Assembly: GCA_023391155.1 (NCBI GenBank)
Contig: JAEWBM010000113.1
Span: 1-20,686 of the forward strand
Direction: 5' to 3'
DNA: 20,686 nucleotides
Source of the DNA: Acidobacteriota bacterium
GTDB lineage: Bacteria; Acidobacteriota; Blastocatellia; Pyrinomonadales; Pyrinomonadaceae
The notes under the pieces are model-generated. The model saw nothing but the letters and a program-made list of their open reading frames with translations. It was not told where the DNA came from and did no database searches. The position numbers and the translations under genes were made by a program. Of this stretch, positions 6,447 to 14,534 are shown piece by piece. Position 1 is the first letter of the stretch. Each line of letters begins with the position of its first letter.

Positions 6447-7064
6447 ATGGTAGAAGAACTCACTTTCGACAACACAGAAGAGCGCCGCAAGGTAAGGCAG
6501 AACGGGACCGGATGGATCGAAGTGATCGTTGGTTCGATGTTTTCCGGTAAGAGCGAAGAGCTGATCCGGCGGCTTAACCGCGCCCGCATCGCACGGCAAA
6601 AGGTCCAGGTATTTAAGCCCGTTATCGACCAGCGATATTCGCGAGCTGAGATCGCATCCCATTCGGGACAAACCCACGGTTCGGTGCCGGTCAATACCGC
6701 GGCCGAGTTGGTGGAACTCATCGAGCACGATACCCATGTCGTCGGTATAGACGAAGGGCAGTTCTTTGAGATGGGAATCATCGATATCGTCAACGACCTG
6801 GCCCGCGGCGGCAAGCGTGTGATCATCGCCGGGCTCGATCAGGATTACACCGGCAAACCTTTCGAGCCGATGCCGCAGCTGTTGTCGATCGCGGAGTTTA
6901 TTACAAAGACGCACGCCATCTGTGTGAAGTGCGGAAGCACGGCAAACTATTCCCAGCGCACGGTTGAATCTGACGAACGGGTCGAGGTCGGTGCGGCGGA
7001 CAAATACGAAGCTCGTTGCCGTAAGTGCTTTGTTCCGCATGCTGACGCTCCGACGCCCGCATAA
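6447..7064 (+). CDS. tdk: Thymidine kinase (TK1/type II)
   Basis: A 205-residue enzyme phosphorylating thymidine to dTMP in nucleotide salvage; cytosolic and usually a tetramer. The P-loop GSMFSGKS is at 29-36. The catalytic base Glu103 lies in IDEGQFF. GLDQDYTGKPFEPMP follows the Walker B region. The structural zinc site is complete (Cys159, Cys162, Cys191, Cys194). The lasso region before YEARCRKCF should bind thymidine. The ATG at 6447 gives an N-terminal extension of about 20 polar residues before the core strand WIEVIVG. It is the only reasonable start, since the next Met (31) is inside the P-loop. The gene stands alone, with a possible -10 at 6409-6414. Confidence 0.97.
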   Translation: MVEELTFDNTEERRKVRQNGTGWIEVIVGSMFSGKSEELIRRLNRARIARQKVQVFKPVIDQRYSRAEIASHSGQTHGSVPVNTAAELVELIEHDTHVVGIDEGQFFEMGIIDIVNDLARGGKRVIIAGLDQDYTGKPFEPMPQLLSIAEFITKTHAICVKCGSTANYSQRTVESDERVEVGAADKYEARCRKCFVPHADAPTPA

Positions 7065-7172
7065 ACTTTGGTGCCGGGCCAAAACGGCGCTATATTGTAG
7101 GTCCTCATTACAGTTCGTTTCTCCTGATCTTTTGACGGCCCGGGGCCACCCGGAGCCGAGCGGAGGCATTCT

Positions 7173-7598
7173 ATGAACGAGGACAAAAATATCAGCGCAG
7201 TTAAACAGGGTTATGAGCACTTCGGCACCGGAAATATCGAAGGGCTGCTGTCGCTGTTCGATGAAAAAATAAGCTGGACGACCCCCAATGTAGAGGGTGC
7301 GTCCTACACCGGCACTCGGACCGGGCGCGATAGCGTTGCCGAGTTTTTCAAACATCTTTCGGACGCGGAAGAATTCTCAAGGTTCGAGCCGCAGGAATTT
7401 ATCGCGCAAGGCGATAAAGTTGTGGTGCTGGGCGAATCTGAATCGACGGTGAAGGACACCGGCCGCAGCTTTTCCACGCCGTGGGTTCACATATTTACTC
7501 TCAAAGATGGAAAGGTAACAGGCTTTCTAGAATTCTTTGACAATGCTTTGGCCTCTAAAGCGTTTCAAAAGGAACTTACCGCCGGAACGACACCCTAA
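7173..7598 (+). CDS. SnoaL-like (NTF2-fold) protein
   Basis: A 141-residue protein with the look of the SnoaL-like/NTF2 superfamily. It has an N-terminal helix (AVKQGYEHFGTGNIEGLLSLF) ending in a DEKISWTTPN strand, a GRDSVAEFFKHL helix, then β-strands ending in VHIFTLKDGKVTGFLEFFDNA. These domains are small cone-shaped barrels used as enzymes (epoxide hydrolase, isomerase or cyclase types) or as binding proteins, so the specific role is unknown. There is no signal peptide, so it is cytosolic. GGAGG lies at a normal distance before the ATG. The gene ends just before a strong bidirectional hairpin and converges on the next gene. Confidence 0.85.
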   Translation: MNEDKNISAVKQGYEHFGTGNIEGLLSLFDEKISWTTPNVEGASYTGTRTGRDSVAEFFKHLSDAEEFSRFEPQEFIAQGDKVVVLGESESTVKDTGRSFSTPWVHIFTLKDGKVTGFLEFFDNALASKAFQKELTAGTTP

Positions 7599-7604
7599 AA
7601 TCAA

Positions 7605-7629
7605 AAGGCCTGCCCCATCGGCAGGCCTT
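7605..7629. terminator. Bidirectional intrinsic terminator
   Basis: AAGGCCTGCC (7605-7614) pairs perfectly with GGCAGGCCTT (7620-7629) around a 5-nt loop. It sits between two convergent genes, with A residues on one side and T residues on the other, so it can serve both. Confidence 0.85.
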
Positions 7630-7650
7630 CTTAATACTACCAAAGCGAAA

Positions 7651-8274
7651 TTACCCCTTAGCGATCTTCATTGAATAAAGGATCGCGGTAAAGGTATCGC
7701 GGCGGTCTTCGAACTTCGAGCCGTCGGTCGATACCATTATGTTGAGCTGCTGGTTCTGGCCCTGATAGGTCCGAAACGCGATCCACTGGTGTCGCCGCGG
7801 TCCGGACTTATCTTCGGGCATCGCCTCTATCCATTCAACGCCGGTAATGCCGTCGATCTCGAGCCAGCGGACATCTTCATACTTGCCCTGTTTGAGCTGT
7901 TCGAGGGCACTGTCGTAAGTCGCCTTGAGGCTGGTCTCCGATGGGAAGGTCGCGGGCATTGTCGAGATCGTCCCGATCAAAAAGCCGCTCGCGGGCGAAC
8001 CGTAGTTGAACGATTCCTTCTTTACATCCATCTTGTTGAAACCGACGGGAAGCCGGAAAGTGATGTCCTGGCCTTCCCATTCGATGGGGTTCGCGTTTTC
8101 GAGGATCTTCTCCTGTTCTTCGGTAAGAGTGGCGGTTTCGGCCGTTGATGTGCTGCTTTCCGGGCCGGCGGGATTTGTCGCCTCGGCGGCACTCTGCAGC
8201 TCGTTCAGCCGCTCGCCGATATTGCAGAACGAGAGAGCAAAGATCAACATTCCTAATCCAAATAAAGATTTCAT
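7651..8274 (-). CDS. Exported or lipoprotein-like protein of unknown function
   Basis: A 207-residue protein. The N-terminus MKSLFGLGMLIFALSFCNIG is a short hydrophobic export signal with a cysteine at 17. The residue before Cys is Phe, which is poor for a classical lipobox, so lipidation is uncertain. A Ser/Thr/Glu-rich linker (about 28-55) leads to a globular part containing ITFRLPVGFNKM and a WIAFRTYQGQNQQLNIMVST segment. The layout suggests a β-rich domain, but I recognise no named family. AGGAGG lies just before the ATG, one of the best ribosome binding sites in the window. The TAA of an uncertain upstream ORF abuts the ATG. Confidence 0.8.
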   Translation of the reverse strand: MKSLFGLGMLIFALSFCNIGERLNELQSAAEATNPAGPESSTSTAETATLTEEQEKILENANPIEWEGQDITFRLPVGFNKMDVKKESFNYGSPASGFLIGTISTMPATFPSETSLKATYDSALEQLKQGKYEDVRWLEIDGITGVEWIEAMPEDKSGPRRHQWIAFRTYQGQNQQLNIMVSTDGSKFEDRRDTFTAILYSMKIAKG

Positions 8275-8553
8275 TTAGGTCCTCCTAAGGGTGATCAAAA
8301 CTCCAACATTCTTACCCGTTTTGGCGATTAAATCAATTTGCGGGCTGCAAAACTCCGTACCGTCCTTTTCAGAAGGCGTTGTGTTGTATGATTTTAGATG
8401 TAGATGCATACCCCGCAGCTTTTCACGGATCTTCTGATCATCATACTCGCGGCCCTTCCGGTCGCTTACCTCTGATTGAGAATTAATCCGTGAGCCGCAA
8501 AGCCGGGCGGTTGAGACCGTCATATAACGTCAGTCTTACTAAGAACGAATCCT
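8275..8553. other. Gap between divergent genes, with a doubtful minus-strand ORF
   Basis: The region contains the AGGAGG ribosome binding site of the minus-strand gene and a promoter-like TATAAC for the plus-strand gene. An 82-codon frame on the minus strand (8523 to 8275) fills most of it, and its TAA abuts the next ATG. That could indicate translational coupling, but the frame has no ribosome binding site and no recognisable domain. Its last codons are simply the AGGAGG of the next gene read as Arg-Arg. I leave it as unproven. Confidence 0.35.
8523..8528 (+). promoter_or_regulatory. Possible -10 box for the secreted protein gene at 8554
   Basis: TATAAC, 25 bp before the ATG. No good -35 and no Shine-Dalgarno sequence are visible. 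Confidence 0.35.
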
Positions 8554-9285
8554 ATGAAAAAGATCATTATTTCGATGCTATTAACGGCGGCCGCGGCCGT
8601 CGGCGTCTTCGGCCAGCAAGCTGAGTTCCGCTGGGAAGACGCGATGTGCGAATACGTGGGCACGTATGACACCAAGCGTTATTCGCGGCAGCAGATCGAG
8701 GACACTATTAATCTGTCTCAGCTTTCGGGGACTATCCCGCTAAGTTACAGCGCGACCGTTTGGGAGTATGAGGACATCGAGGCTCTCGACCCGACTGTAC
8801 TCGATCGGGAATACGAGGAAAAGCGTGCCATGCTCGAGGGGCTCAAGGTCGCCGGCCCATATTGGGAGGAGTTTCGGAAAGAAAAGCTAAAGGAACTTGA
8901 GGAATATTACCAACTTGCCTCAGTCACGATGCGGGCATACAAGAACCCGACGGTGCTCCGTGAATTTGAGGGAGCCGAGGAGTGTAAGACGAAGTTTGCA
9001 GAGCCGATAATTGCCGGAGGGGAGCGATTGGCGGATGCCTGGCTTGCGGTGAATCTGGAATCGAGGGAGAAGAATTCTGACCCGGCGAGGCTAAAACAGA
9101 TATTTGACCGCCAGAACGCCTCGCCGGACCGGCCAAAGTTTGCCTTGGTCGAGACGATGGCATTCGGTTGGTGGAACTGTGCAAATGCAACGATCAACTA
9201 TGACCGAATGGAGGATCACGAGGAGAGGGACAGGGAGCTCAGAAAGCTGTTCGTAAGGATCAGGGAAACATGTGAGGAACCCTAA
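8554..9285 (+). CDS. Secreted protein of unknown function
   Basis: A 243-residue protein. MKKIIISMLLTAAAAVGVFGQ is a clear Sec signal peptide, probably cleaved after Gly20. The mature part is charged and mostly helical, with a Glu/Lys-rich stretch around 90-120 that may form a coiled coil. Cysteines at about 32, 147, 210 and 240 could form disulfides outside the cytoplasm. A conserved-looking AFGWWNCANATINYD segment lies near 204-218. I do not recognise a family. The gene ends 5 bp before a strong terminator hairpin and converges with the membrane protein gene beyond it. Confidence 0.8.
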   Translation: MKKIIISMLLTAAAAVGVFGQQAEFRWEDAMCEYVGTYDTKRYSRQQIEDTINLSQLSGTIPLSYSATVWEYEDIEALDPTVLDREYEEKRAMLEGLKVAGPYWEEFRKEKLKELEEYYQLASVTMRAYKNPTVLREFEGAEECKTKFAEPIIAGGERLADAWLAVNLESREKNSDPARLKQIFDRQNASPDRPKFALVETMAFGWWNCANATINYDRMEDHEERDRELRKLFVRIRETCEEP

Positions 9286-9290
9286 TCGAT

Positions 9291-9309
9291 CGGGGGCGAA
9301 TTGCCCCCG
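9291..9309. terminator. Intrinsic terminator after the secreted protein gene
   Basis: CGGGGGC (9291-9297) pairs with GCCCCCG (9303-9309) around GAATT and is followed by TTTC. It also lies at the end of the convergent gene ending at 9330, though the T-tract favours the plus strand. Confidence 0.75.
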
Positions 9310-9329
9310 TTTCGCTGAAAGTAGGGTTG

Positions 9330-9761
9330 CTACGCCGCATCCGGCTCTTTGGACAGCATTCCCAGGACAATGCCGACAACGCCTCCGACTATCGCTCCCA
9401 TCACGGTGGCTCCGATAATATCGGCGACGAAAGGGATATAGTTTTTCAGCAGGTTCCAAAAGGCGAGAAACATCAACTGCGTCGACAATGCCCATAGGAA
9501 CGACACGATCGCCCCGATCTTTGCCCCGGATGCGAATGTCCGAGCCCCGGCAATATCGAGGATGTAAGCGAACAATAGCCCGCTTATTAAATTGGCGAGG
9601 ATAAGCGGCACGAAGTCGGGCATTTCCTTCGTCAGGCCCGCATACTCATTCATATTCGGCCGCATAACCGTCGCTTCGAGCAGCATCCCGTAAATAAGAA
9701 ATCCCAGGATAAAATAGGTGATCCCGCCGGCGAGCCCGGCCAAGACTATTCGTTTGATCAT
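9330..9761 (-). CDS. Small four-helix membrane protein of unknown function
   Basis: A 143-residue integral membrane protein with about four hydrophobic segments: residues 4-25 (VLAGLAGGITYFILGFLIYG), about 48-65, about 75-97 and about 108-135. The last is rich in Gly and Ala (GATVMGAIVGGVVGIVLG). The KEMPDFVPLILANL segment between helices resembles small uncharacterised membrane proteins of Bacteroidota and Acidobacteriota. The frame extends upstream to 9875, but the ATG at 9761 has GAGGAG at a good distance, and the upstream part is polar and not membrane-like. I therefore chose 9761. There is no functional clue from the neighbours. Confidence 0.8.
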   Translation of the reverse strand: MIKRIVLAGLAGGITYFILGFLIYGMLLEATVMRPNMNEYAGLTKEMPDFVPLILANLISGLLFAYILDIAGARTFASGAKIGAIVSFLWALSTQLMFLAFWNLLKNYIPFVADIIGATVMGAIVGGVVGIVLGMLSKEPDAA

Positions 9762-9890
9762 TGTACAGAACTCCTCAGAAAGAATTTTGCGAAGCCCCGG
9801 TTCGTAGTGCGAAAGGTGGGTTGAATTAGTGGAAAAATAGTCCACTCGAGAGGGAATGTCAATGCCGTATGGCACCGCTCCTTTATTCTT
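9762..9890. other. Spacer between uvrC and the membrane protein gene
   Basis: The region holds the GAGGAG site of the minus-strand membrane protein gene and a small AGTGGA/TCCACT hairpin at about 9825-9844 without a T-tract. Nothing else was recognised. Confidence 0.4.
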
Positions 9891-11744
9891 TTAGGAGGTT
9901 TTGTTTGACCCGTTCGCAAGCTCACGCTGACGCTCGAAATGCTCGATTATCAGGCGTGCGGCCCGCGGGCCCACTATCGGAGAGAGTTCTTCCGCGGCTG
10001 CGGCAGCCACACGCTCGATCGAACCGAAATTCTTCAGCAACTTGAGCTTACGCTTTTCGCCGACTCCGGGGATCTCGGTGAGTTCGGATGAAAAGTCTCG
10101 CTTCTCGCGACGCTTGCGGTGAAACTCGACCGCGGTCTTGTGTGTCTCTTCCCGGATCTGGAGGATGAGGCGGAAAGCGAGGGAATTGCGGTCGAACGGG
10201 ATCGGCCGGTCTTCGCGCCCAAAGATAAGTAGGTGCGAGATCTCGGTATGTTTGCGAGGCGGTTTGACGAGGCCGACGATCATGATCTGTTCCAGGTCGA
10301 GAGCCTGCATGGCGGCGGCCGCCGCGGATATCTGCCCCTTGCCGCCATCGATAAAAATTAGCTGAGGAAGCGGTTTGTGCTCATCAAGCGCACGCCGGTA
10401 ACGTCGATAGACCGCCTCGTTCATAGAGGCAAAGTCGTTTGACCCCTCCACCGTCCGGATGATGAACCGCCGATACTCGTTGCGAGCGGGTTTTCCGTTC
10501 TCGAAGACCACGATCCCCGCCACATTCTCGGCGCCGGAGATGTTTGAGATGTCGAAGGACTCGATCCTGTCCGGGAAATATGACAGCTCGAGTATCTCCT
10601 GCAGCTCACCAAGCACTTTCTTGGCGTCGGGTTTAAGGACGCGGAATCGCTGTTCAAATGCAACGCGTGCGTTGTTCTCGACAAGGGCGACCAGCTCTTT
10701 TTTCGGCCCGCGTTTGGGATTAAGAATGCGGACGCGGCGGCCCTTTCGCTCGGTCAAAAGCTGTTCCAGCACCTCGCGGTCTTCGAAATCGTTCGGGACG
10801 TGGATCTCCATCGGGACAAAATCGGTCGAGTAATACTGTACCAGGACCTCGCCGAGAAACTCCGATGCATCGAACGAATCGTCCTCCGGCAGATCTTCCC
10901 AAAAGAACTCACGCCGGCCGACGATACGCCCCTCGCGCATCGTGAAAAGCTGCAGAGCGAGCCGCTGGCGCTCGCGGTAAAAGCCGAAGATGTCGATGTC
11001 ACGCTCGGCGGTGATCGCCATTTTCTGCTGGTCGCCGAGCTGCAGAACGGTGCGGTGCAGATCGCGGAACTTTGCTGCCAGCTCGAACTTGTCCTGCTCG
11101 GCATAGTGCCACATCCGCCGCTCGAGGTCGGCGGCAAGCTCCTTGTTGCGGCCCTCAAGCAGGGAACGGACGTCGCGGGCGGCCTCGACGTATTCGTCCT
11201 GCGTGCAGAGCCCTTTGACACATGGGCCGAGACAGCGTTTGAGGTGATATTCGAGGCAGGGCCGCGGCAATTTGCCGTCGATCTCGATATCGCAGGTGCG
11301 CAGCTGAAACGTCCGGTTGATCAGGTTGAGTGTTTTCCGCGCAAGGTTCACGGGCAGGAACGGGCCGTAGTAGTGCCCGCCGTCGCGGACGACCTTGCGC
11401 GTTAGAACTACTTTTGGGAACGGTTCGTTTGTGAGCTTCAGATGCGGGTACTGTTTGTCATCCTTGAGCATCACGTTGAAACGCGGCTTGTGCTTTTTGA
11501 TCAGGTTCGATTCGAGCACCAAGGCCTCAACCTCATTGTCGACAACGATGTACTCGAAATCGGCGATCAGCCTTTTGAGCTGGCGGGTCTTCAGGTCGAC
11601 ATTGCGTGATGCCTGAAAATAAGAACGGACGCGGTTGCGGAGATTCTTTGCCTTGCCGACATAGATGATCTTGCCGGCGGCATTTTTGTGAATATAAATG
11701 CCCGGCTGGGTGGTGAGGTTTTTGAGCTTCTCCTCAAGCGTCAT
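9891..11744 (-). CDS. uvrC: UvrABC system protein C (excinuclease subunit)
   Basis: Makes both incisions around DNA lesions in nucleotide excision repair after UvrA and UvrB locate the damage. At 617 residues it is of usual length. Domains run in order: GIY-YIG nuclease (about 12-90, with PGIYIHKN and IIYVGKAKNLRNRVRSYF) for the 3' cut; a Cys-containing region (CDIEIDGKLPRPCLEYHLKRC); a UVR motif (about 205-235) that contacts UvrB; an RNase H-like domain for the 5' cut with Asp398 in SFDISNISG and FIDGGKGQ; and a C-terminal helix-hairpin-helix pair (ELTEIPGVGEKRKLKLL). The gene stands alone on the minus strand. A TAAACT hexamer ends 6 nt before the ATG and there is no ribosome binding site, suggesting a leaderless transcript. 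Confidence 0.97.
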   Translation of the reverse strand: MTLEEKLKNLTTQPGIYIHKNAAGKIIYVGKAKNLRNRVRSYFQASRNVDLKTRQLKRLIADFEYIVVDNEVEALVLESNLIKKHKPRFNVMLKDDKQYPHLKLTNEPFPKVVLTRKVVRDGGHYYGPFLPVNLARKTLNLINRTFQLRTCDIEIDGKLPRPCLEYHLKRCLGPCVKGLCTQDEYVEAARDVRSLLEGRNKELAADLERRMWHYAEQDKFELAAKFRDLHRTVLQLGDQQKMAITAERDIDIFGFYRERQRLALQLFTMREGRIVGRREFFWEDLPEDDSFDASEFLGEVLVQYYSTDFVPMEIHVPNDFEDREVLEQLLTERKGRRVRILNPKRGPKKELVALVENNARVAFEQRFRVLKPDAKKVLGELQEILELSYFPDRIESFDISNISGAENVAGIVVFENGKPARNEYRRFIIRTVEGSNDFASMNEAVYRRYRRALDEHKPLPQLIFIDGGKGQISAAAAAMQALDLEQIMIVGLVKPPRKHTEISHLLIFGREDRPIPFDRNSLAFRLILQIREETHKTAVEFHRKRREKRDFSSELTEIPGVGEKRKLKLLKNFGSIERVAAAAAEELSPIVGPRAARLIIEHFERQRELANGSNKTS

Positions 11745-11750
11745 ATTTAA

Positions 11751-11756
11751 AGTTTA
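11751..11756 (-). promoter_or_regulatory. Possible -10 box of uvrC, leaderless arrangement
   Basis: On the minus strand, TAAACT lies 6 nt before the uvrC ATG. A start about 7 nt downstream would place the first transcribed base at the start codon. The -35 is not clear. Confidence 0.3.
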
Positions 11757-11782
11757 CCGCAGCGGGGCCGAAACAAAGAAAA

Positions 11783-11813
11783 ATGCCCGCTGCCGCGAGG
11801 GGGCAACGGGCAT
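11783..11813 (-). terminator. Intrinsic terminator after the micro-ORF
   Basis: ATGCCCG (11783-11789) pairs with CGGGCAT (11807-11813). The stem extends by TGCC/GGCA after one mismatch. On the minus strand it is followed at once by TTTTTCTTTGTTT, a good T-tract. It separates the micro-ORF transcript from uvrC. Confidence 0.75.
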
Positions 11814-11834
11814 CGGTGCCAAACGATCAAGGGG

Positions 11835-11900
11835 TTAGCGTTGTACCGCAGGCAAAAGCAGGCCGATAAGTATTGCGATTATATTAATTGTAGTGATCAT
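11835..11900 (-). CDS. 21-residue hydrophobic micro-ORF
   Basis: An ATG at 11900 follows AAAGGAGG (complement of 11911-11918), the strongest ribosome binding site in this part of the window. The 21-residue product is a single hydrophobic helix: a short polar N-terminus, then IIAILIGLLLPAVQ and a final Arg. The core looks like the N-terminal helix of DUF1559-type prepilins of planctomycetes, but without the FTLIE processing site. An in-frame ATG at 11921 would add seven residues but would itself contain the ribosome binding site. A strong terminator follows. Start signal, stop and terminator together suggest a genuine small membrane protein or a leader peptide with its own short transcript. 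The function is unknown. Confidence 0.5.
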   Translation of the reverse strand: MITTINIIAILIGLLLPAVQR

Positions 11901-12035
11901 TGCCTTAATTCCTCCTTTCATTAGTGCGAGCCCGATATTGCTCACATGATAAATGACGGCTTAGGCGCGAGGTTTTGCATAATGTTTTAGCCCCCTCTTG
12001 CAACCGGGGCGCGGTTAGTAGAAACTGCTTCGGGG

Positions 12036-12980
12036 ATGAAGACCATCGTTACAGATTCGGCGCGCGAGGCGGCCGAGGTTATCCGAAGCGGGGGACTCGC
12101 GGCGTTTCCGACGGAGACCGTTTACGGTCTTGGGGCAGACATCTTCAACCGGGAAGCCCTCGGGCGTATATTTGAAGCCAAGGGCAGACCGCAGGACAAT
12201 CCCCTCATCGCGCACATCGGGCGGCCCGAACAAATGGCGATGCTCGCGGAAGAGGTGAGTGACAGCGCACAGCGGCTGATGGAGCGGTTTTTCCCGGGCC
12301 CGCTGACCGTGGTTGTGAAACGCACGGAGGCGGTGCCGGACATCGCCACCGCCGGGCTCGATTCGATCGGCGTCAGGATGCCCGGCAACGATCTGGCACG
12401 CGAGTTCATTTCGCTTTGCGGGACACCCATCGCCGCCCCTTCGGAAAATCTTTCGGGCAGGCCAAGCCCCACGACGTGGGAAGCAGTTCTTGAGGATCTC
12501 GACGGCCGGATAGACTGCATCCTAAAAGGCGAAAGCACCGAGATCGGCTTGGAATCGACGGTTGTTGACTGCACAAAAGAGCCGCCGGTGCTGTTGCGGC
12601 CGGGTGCGGTGTCATTGGAAGAGTTGCGAGAAGTGGTTCCCGGGGTCGAAGTTCACACGGATATCGACGGCGTGATCGCGAGCCCCGGAATGCGGCATCG
12701 CCACTATTCCCCCCGAGCAAGGGTCGTGATCGTAAATGCGGGGGAAGCTTTTTCGCCGGGGCCGGGAGAGGCTGCGGCTTTTATCGGAATAACCCAGCCC
12801 ACGGGGCAAGCACGGGTCATGGAGATCTGCGACGGCGTAGATGACTACGCCCGCCGGTTGTTCGAGTTCTTTCGAAAATGCGATCGAGCGGGTATAGAAA
12901 CGATCTACTGCGAGGCCGTTCCGGAGACGGGCCGCGGAGCGGCCCTGATGGATCGGGTACGAAGAGCCACAGAAGAATGA
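12036..12980 (+). CDS. sua5: Threonylcarbamoyl-AMP synthase (Sua5/TsaC family)
   Basis: Makes L-threonylcarbamoyl-AMP from threonine, bicarbonate and ATP, the first step of tRNA t6A37 modification; cytosolic. The 314 residues have the two-domain Sua5 layout. The YrdC domain (about 1-200) contains GGLAAFPTETVYGLGAD, KGRPQDNPLIAHI, FFPGPLTVV, IGVRMP and APSENLSGRPSPT. The interdomain linker SPGMRHRHYSP (about 217-227) and a Rossmann-like C-terminal Sua5 domain follow. The usual APSAN is APSEN here, a mild change that keeps Ser and Asn. The start at 12036 has only a weak GGGG before it. The stop TGA directly abuts the stop of the convergent glycosyltransferase gene, forming TGATCA. Confidence 0.95.
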   Translation: MKTIVTDSAREAAEVIRSGGLAAFPTETVYGLGADIFNREALGRIFEAKGRPQDNPLIAHIGRPEQMAMLAEEVSDSAQRLMERFFPGPLTVVVKRTEAVPDIATAGLDSIGVRMPGNDLAREFISLCGTPIAAPSENLSGRPSPTTWEAVLEDLDGRIDCILKGESTEIGLESTVVDCTKEPPVLLRPGAVSLEELREVVPGVEVHTDIDGVIASPGMRHRHYSPRARVVIVNAGEAFSPGPGEAAAFIGITQPTGQARVMEICDGVDDYARRLFEFFRKCDRAGIETIYCEAVPETGRGAALMDRVRRATEE

Positions 12981-14477
12981 TCAGCGCAGCGAGACGGCGA
13001 CGATCTCCATCTCACCGTTTTCCGCGATCAATTCTGTGTTCAACATCGGGTCATTCTCCAGATGATGGCGCTGCTCAGGCCTGACGAGCAGCAGTATCGC
13101 CCCGCCACCGGCTTCGGCGATCGTCGGGGGCACCTCTGCGTTGCCCGCAAGGCGCCTTTGGGTACCGTCGGCGTTACGCAGCACCCTGCCCGCGGCATAG
13201 AACTCCGCATTATGGGAGATCGTTAAGAACCCCGCCACCGGAGTCGACGCGTACCCCTTTTCGTCGGCTTCGCGGATCAACCTCTCAACAGAATCGGCGT
13301 CGGCGAACCGGGGAAGAGCAAAAACGATGATGGCCGCGATCACCACAAACGTAGCGACAGCGAGGCCCTTTACGATCGCAGAGTTGCGCGGGCGTTTTTG
13401 TGCAAAGCGATACGTGCTGAACGACGCGATGACGATCGCGGCCGGAACCGCCGGAAGTATATAACCCGGAAGTTTCGACCCGCTGAATGAGAAGAAGAAA
13501 AGCGGCACCAGCATCCATGCCCAGACGAAAGCCGACAGTGGATCGACAGACGCCGCCGGTGTCAACGGATATGCTCGACGGATCGAGCGCCATGCTGAAA
13601 TGAAAAAGAACGGGATCCACGGGATGGTCATCAGCGGCAGGACCCAGAAAAAGAAGTGGAAGGGTTGGGGGTGAAGGTATTTGTTCGACGTATAGCGTTG
13701 GAAATGATGCTGTACAAAGAACTCGTCGATGAATTCCCAGCCATGCCTTAGGTACATCGGTAAGTACCAGGTGGCGGCGACCGCCACGGCGAGAAGCGAT
13801 CCCCAGAAAAGGCTGATAATTAATGACGGCTTGGGCATTTGCCGCCGGAACAGATGATATAAACCGACGATCGCAAATGGGAAAACGAAGCCGATCAGCC
13901 CTTTTGCGAGCACCGCAAGGCCCATAAAAAAATAAAAGGCTGCCAGCCCCACATAGCGGGTGCGGCTGTCGCGGCCCTGATCGTAGGCGAAAAAGCCTAC
14001 GAGCGACGCCGTGATCGGGAAGGTTAGAATGATATCGAAACTGGCGCCTCGTGAGAAGACAATCAGGCCCAAGGTAGAGGCGGCGATGATTAAGAGATAC
14101 CCGGGATATGAAGCGTCCCGGCCGTTATTCTGCATGCCGATCCGGCCGAGCATCCAGAGAGAGAAAATGGTGCCGAGTCCGAACAGGGCAGAGCCGAAAC
14201 GTGCGGCAAACTCGTTGACTCCGAATAGATTATACGACGAGATCTGCAGCCAATAGAGCAGCGCGGGCTTTTCGAACCAGTGGAAACCGCCGAGTGTCGG
14301 CGTGACCCAATCGCCGCGTTCGAACATCTCTCGGGCAACCTGGGCGTAACGGGGTTCGTCGGGCCCGAGCAGCGATACGGTGAGGCCGAAAAGATACAAC
14401 GCCACCGTCGCGAGCGCGAAGAGCAGCAAGAATCTGCGTGAACTGAGCAGGCCGGCGGAGCGTTCCATCTTTGTCAT
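12981..14477 (-). CDS. ArnT-like glycosyltransferase (GT39/GT83 type membrane protein)
   Basis: A 498-residue polytopic membrane protein. After a first helix (about 15-35), the periplasmic loop carries LLGPDEPRYAQVAREM with Asp40-Glu41, the acidic pair of the GT-C fold that binds the acceptor or divalent metal in ArnT and protein mannosyltransferases. HWFEKPALLYWL follows, as in ArnT. About ten further hydrophobic segments extend to about 390, then a soluble C-terminal domain. Family members transfer a sugar from undecaprenyl- or dolichyl-phosphate to lipid A, glycans or proteins; the donor and acceptor cannot be read here. It is divergent from the oxidoreductase gene 57 bp away, and both could serve envelope glycan synthesis. 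Confidence 0.9.
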   Translation of the reverse strand: MTKMERSAGLLSSRRFLLLFALATVALYLFGLTVSLLGPDEPRYAQVAREMFERGDWVTPTLGGFHWFEKPALLYWLQISSYNLFGVNEFAARFGSALFGLGTIFSLWMLGRIGMQNNGRDASYPGYLLIIAASTLGLIVFSRGASFDIILTFPITASLVGFFAYDQGRDSRTRYVGLAAFYFFMGLAVLAKGLIGFVFPFAIVGLYHLFRRQMPKPSLIISLFWGSLLAVAVAATWYLPMYLRHGWEFIDEFFVQHHFQRYTSNKYLHPQPFHFFFWVLPLMTIPWIPFFFISAWRSIRRAYPLTPAASVDPLSAFVWAWMLVPLFFFSFSGSKLPGYILPAVPAAIVIASFSTYRFAQKRPRNSAIVKGLAVATFVVIAAIIVFALPRFADADSVERLIREADEKGYASTPVAGFLTISHNAEFYAAGRVLRNADGTQRRLAGNAEVPPTIAEAGGGAILLLVRPEQRHHLENDPMLNTELIAENGEMEIVAVSLR

Positions 14478-14534
14478 TTATTGGGACTTGGCTGAAAATA
14501 TCAGTATCGGCGAAATCAACCCGGGGTTCAAATA

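Noticed and set aside
6408..7355. 315-codon minus-strand ORF across tdk
   Set aside because: It is a shadow of tdk, which has all its catalytic and zinc motifs. The shadow has no recognisable domain.
9762..9875. Longer N-terminus for the four-helix membrane protein (start at 9875)
   Set aside because: The extension is polar, unlike a membrane protein start, and a GAGGAG sits right before the internal ATG at 9761.
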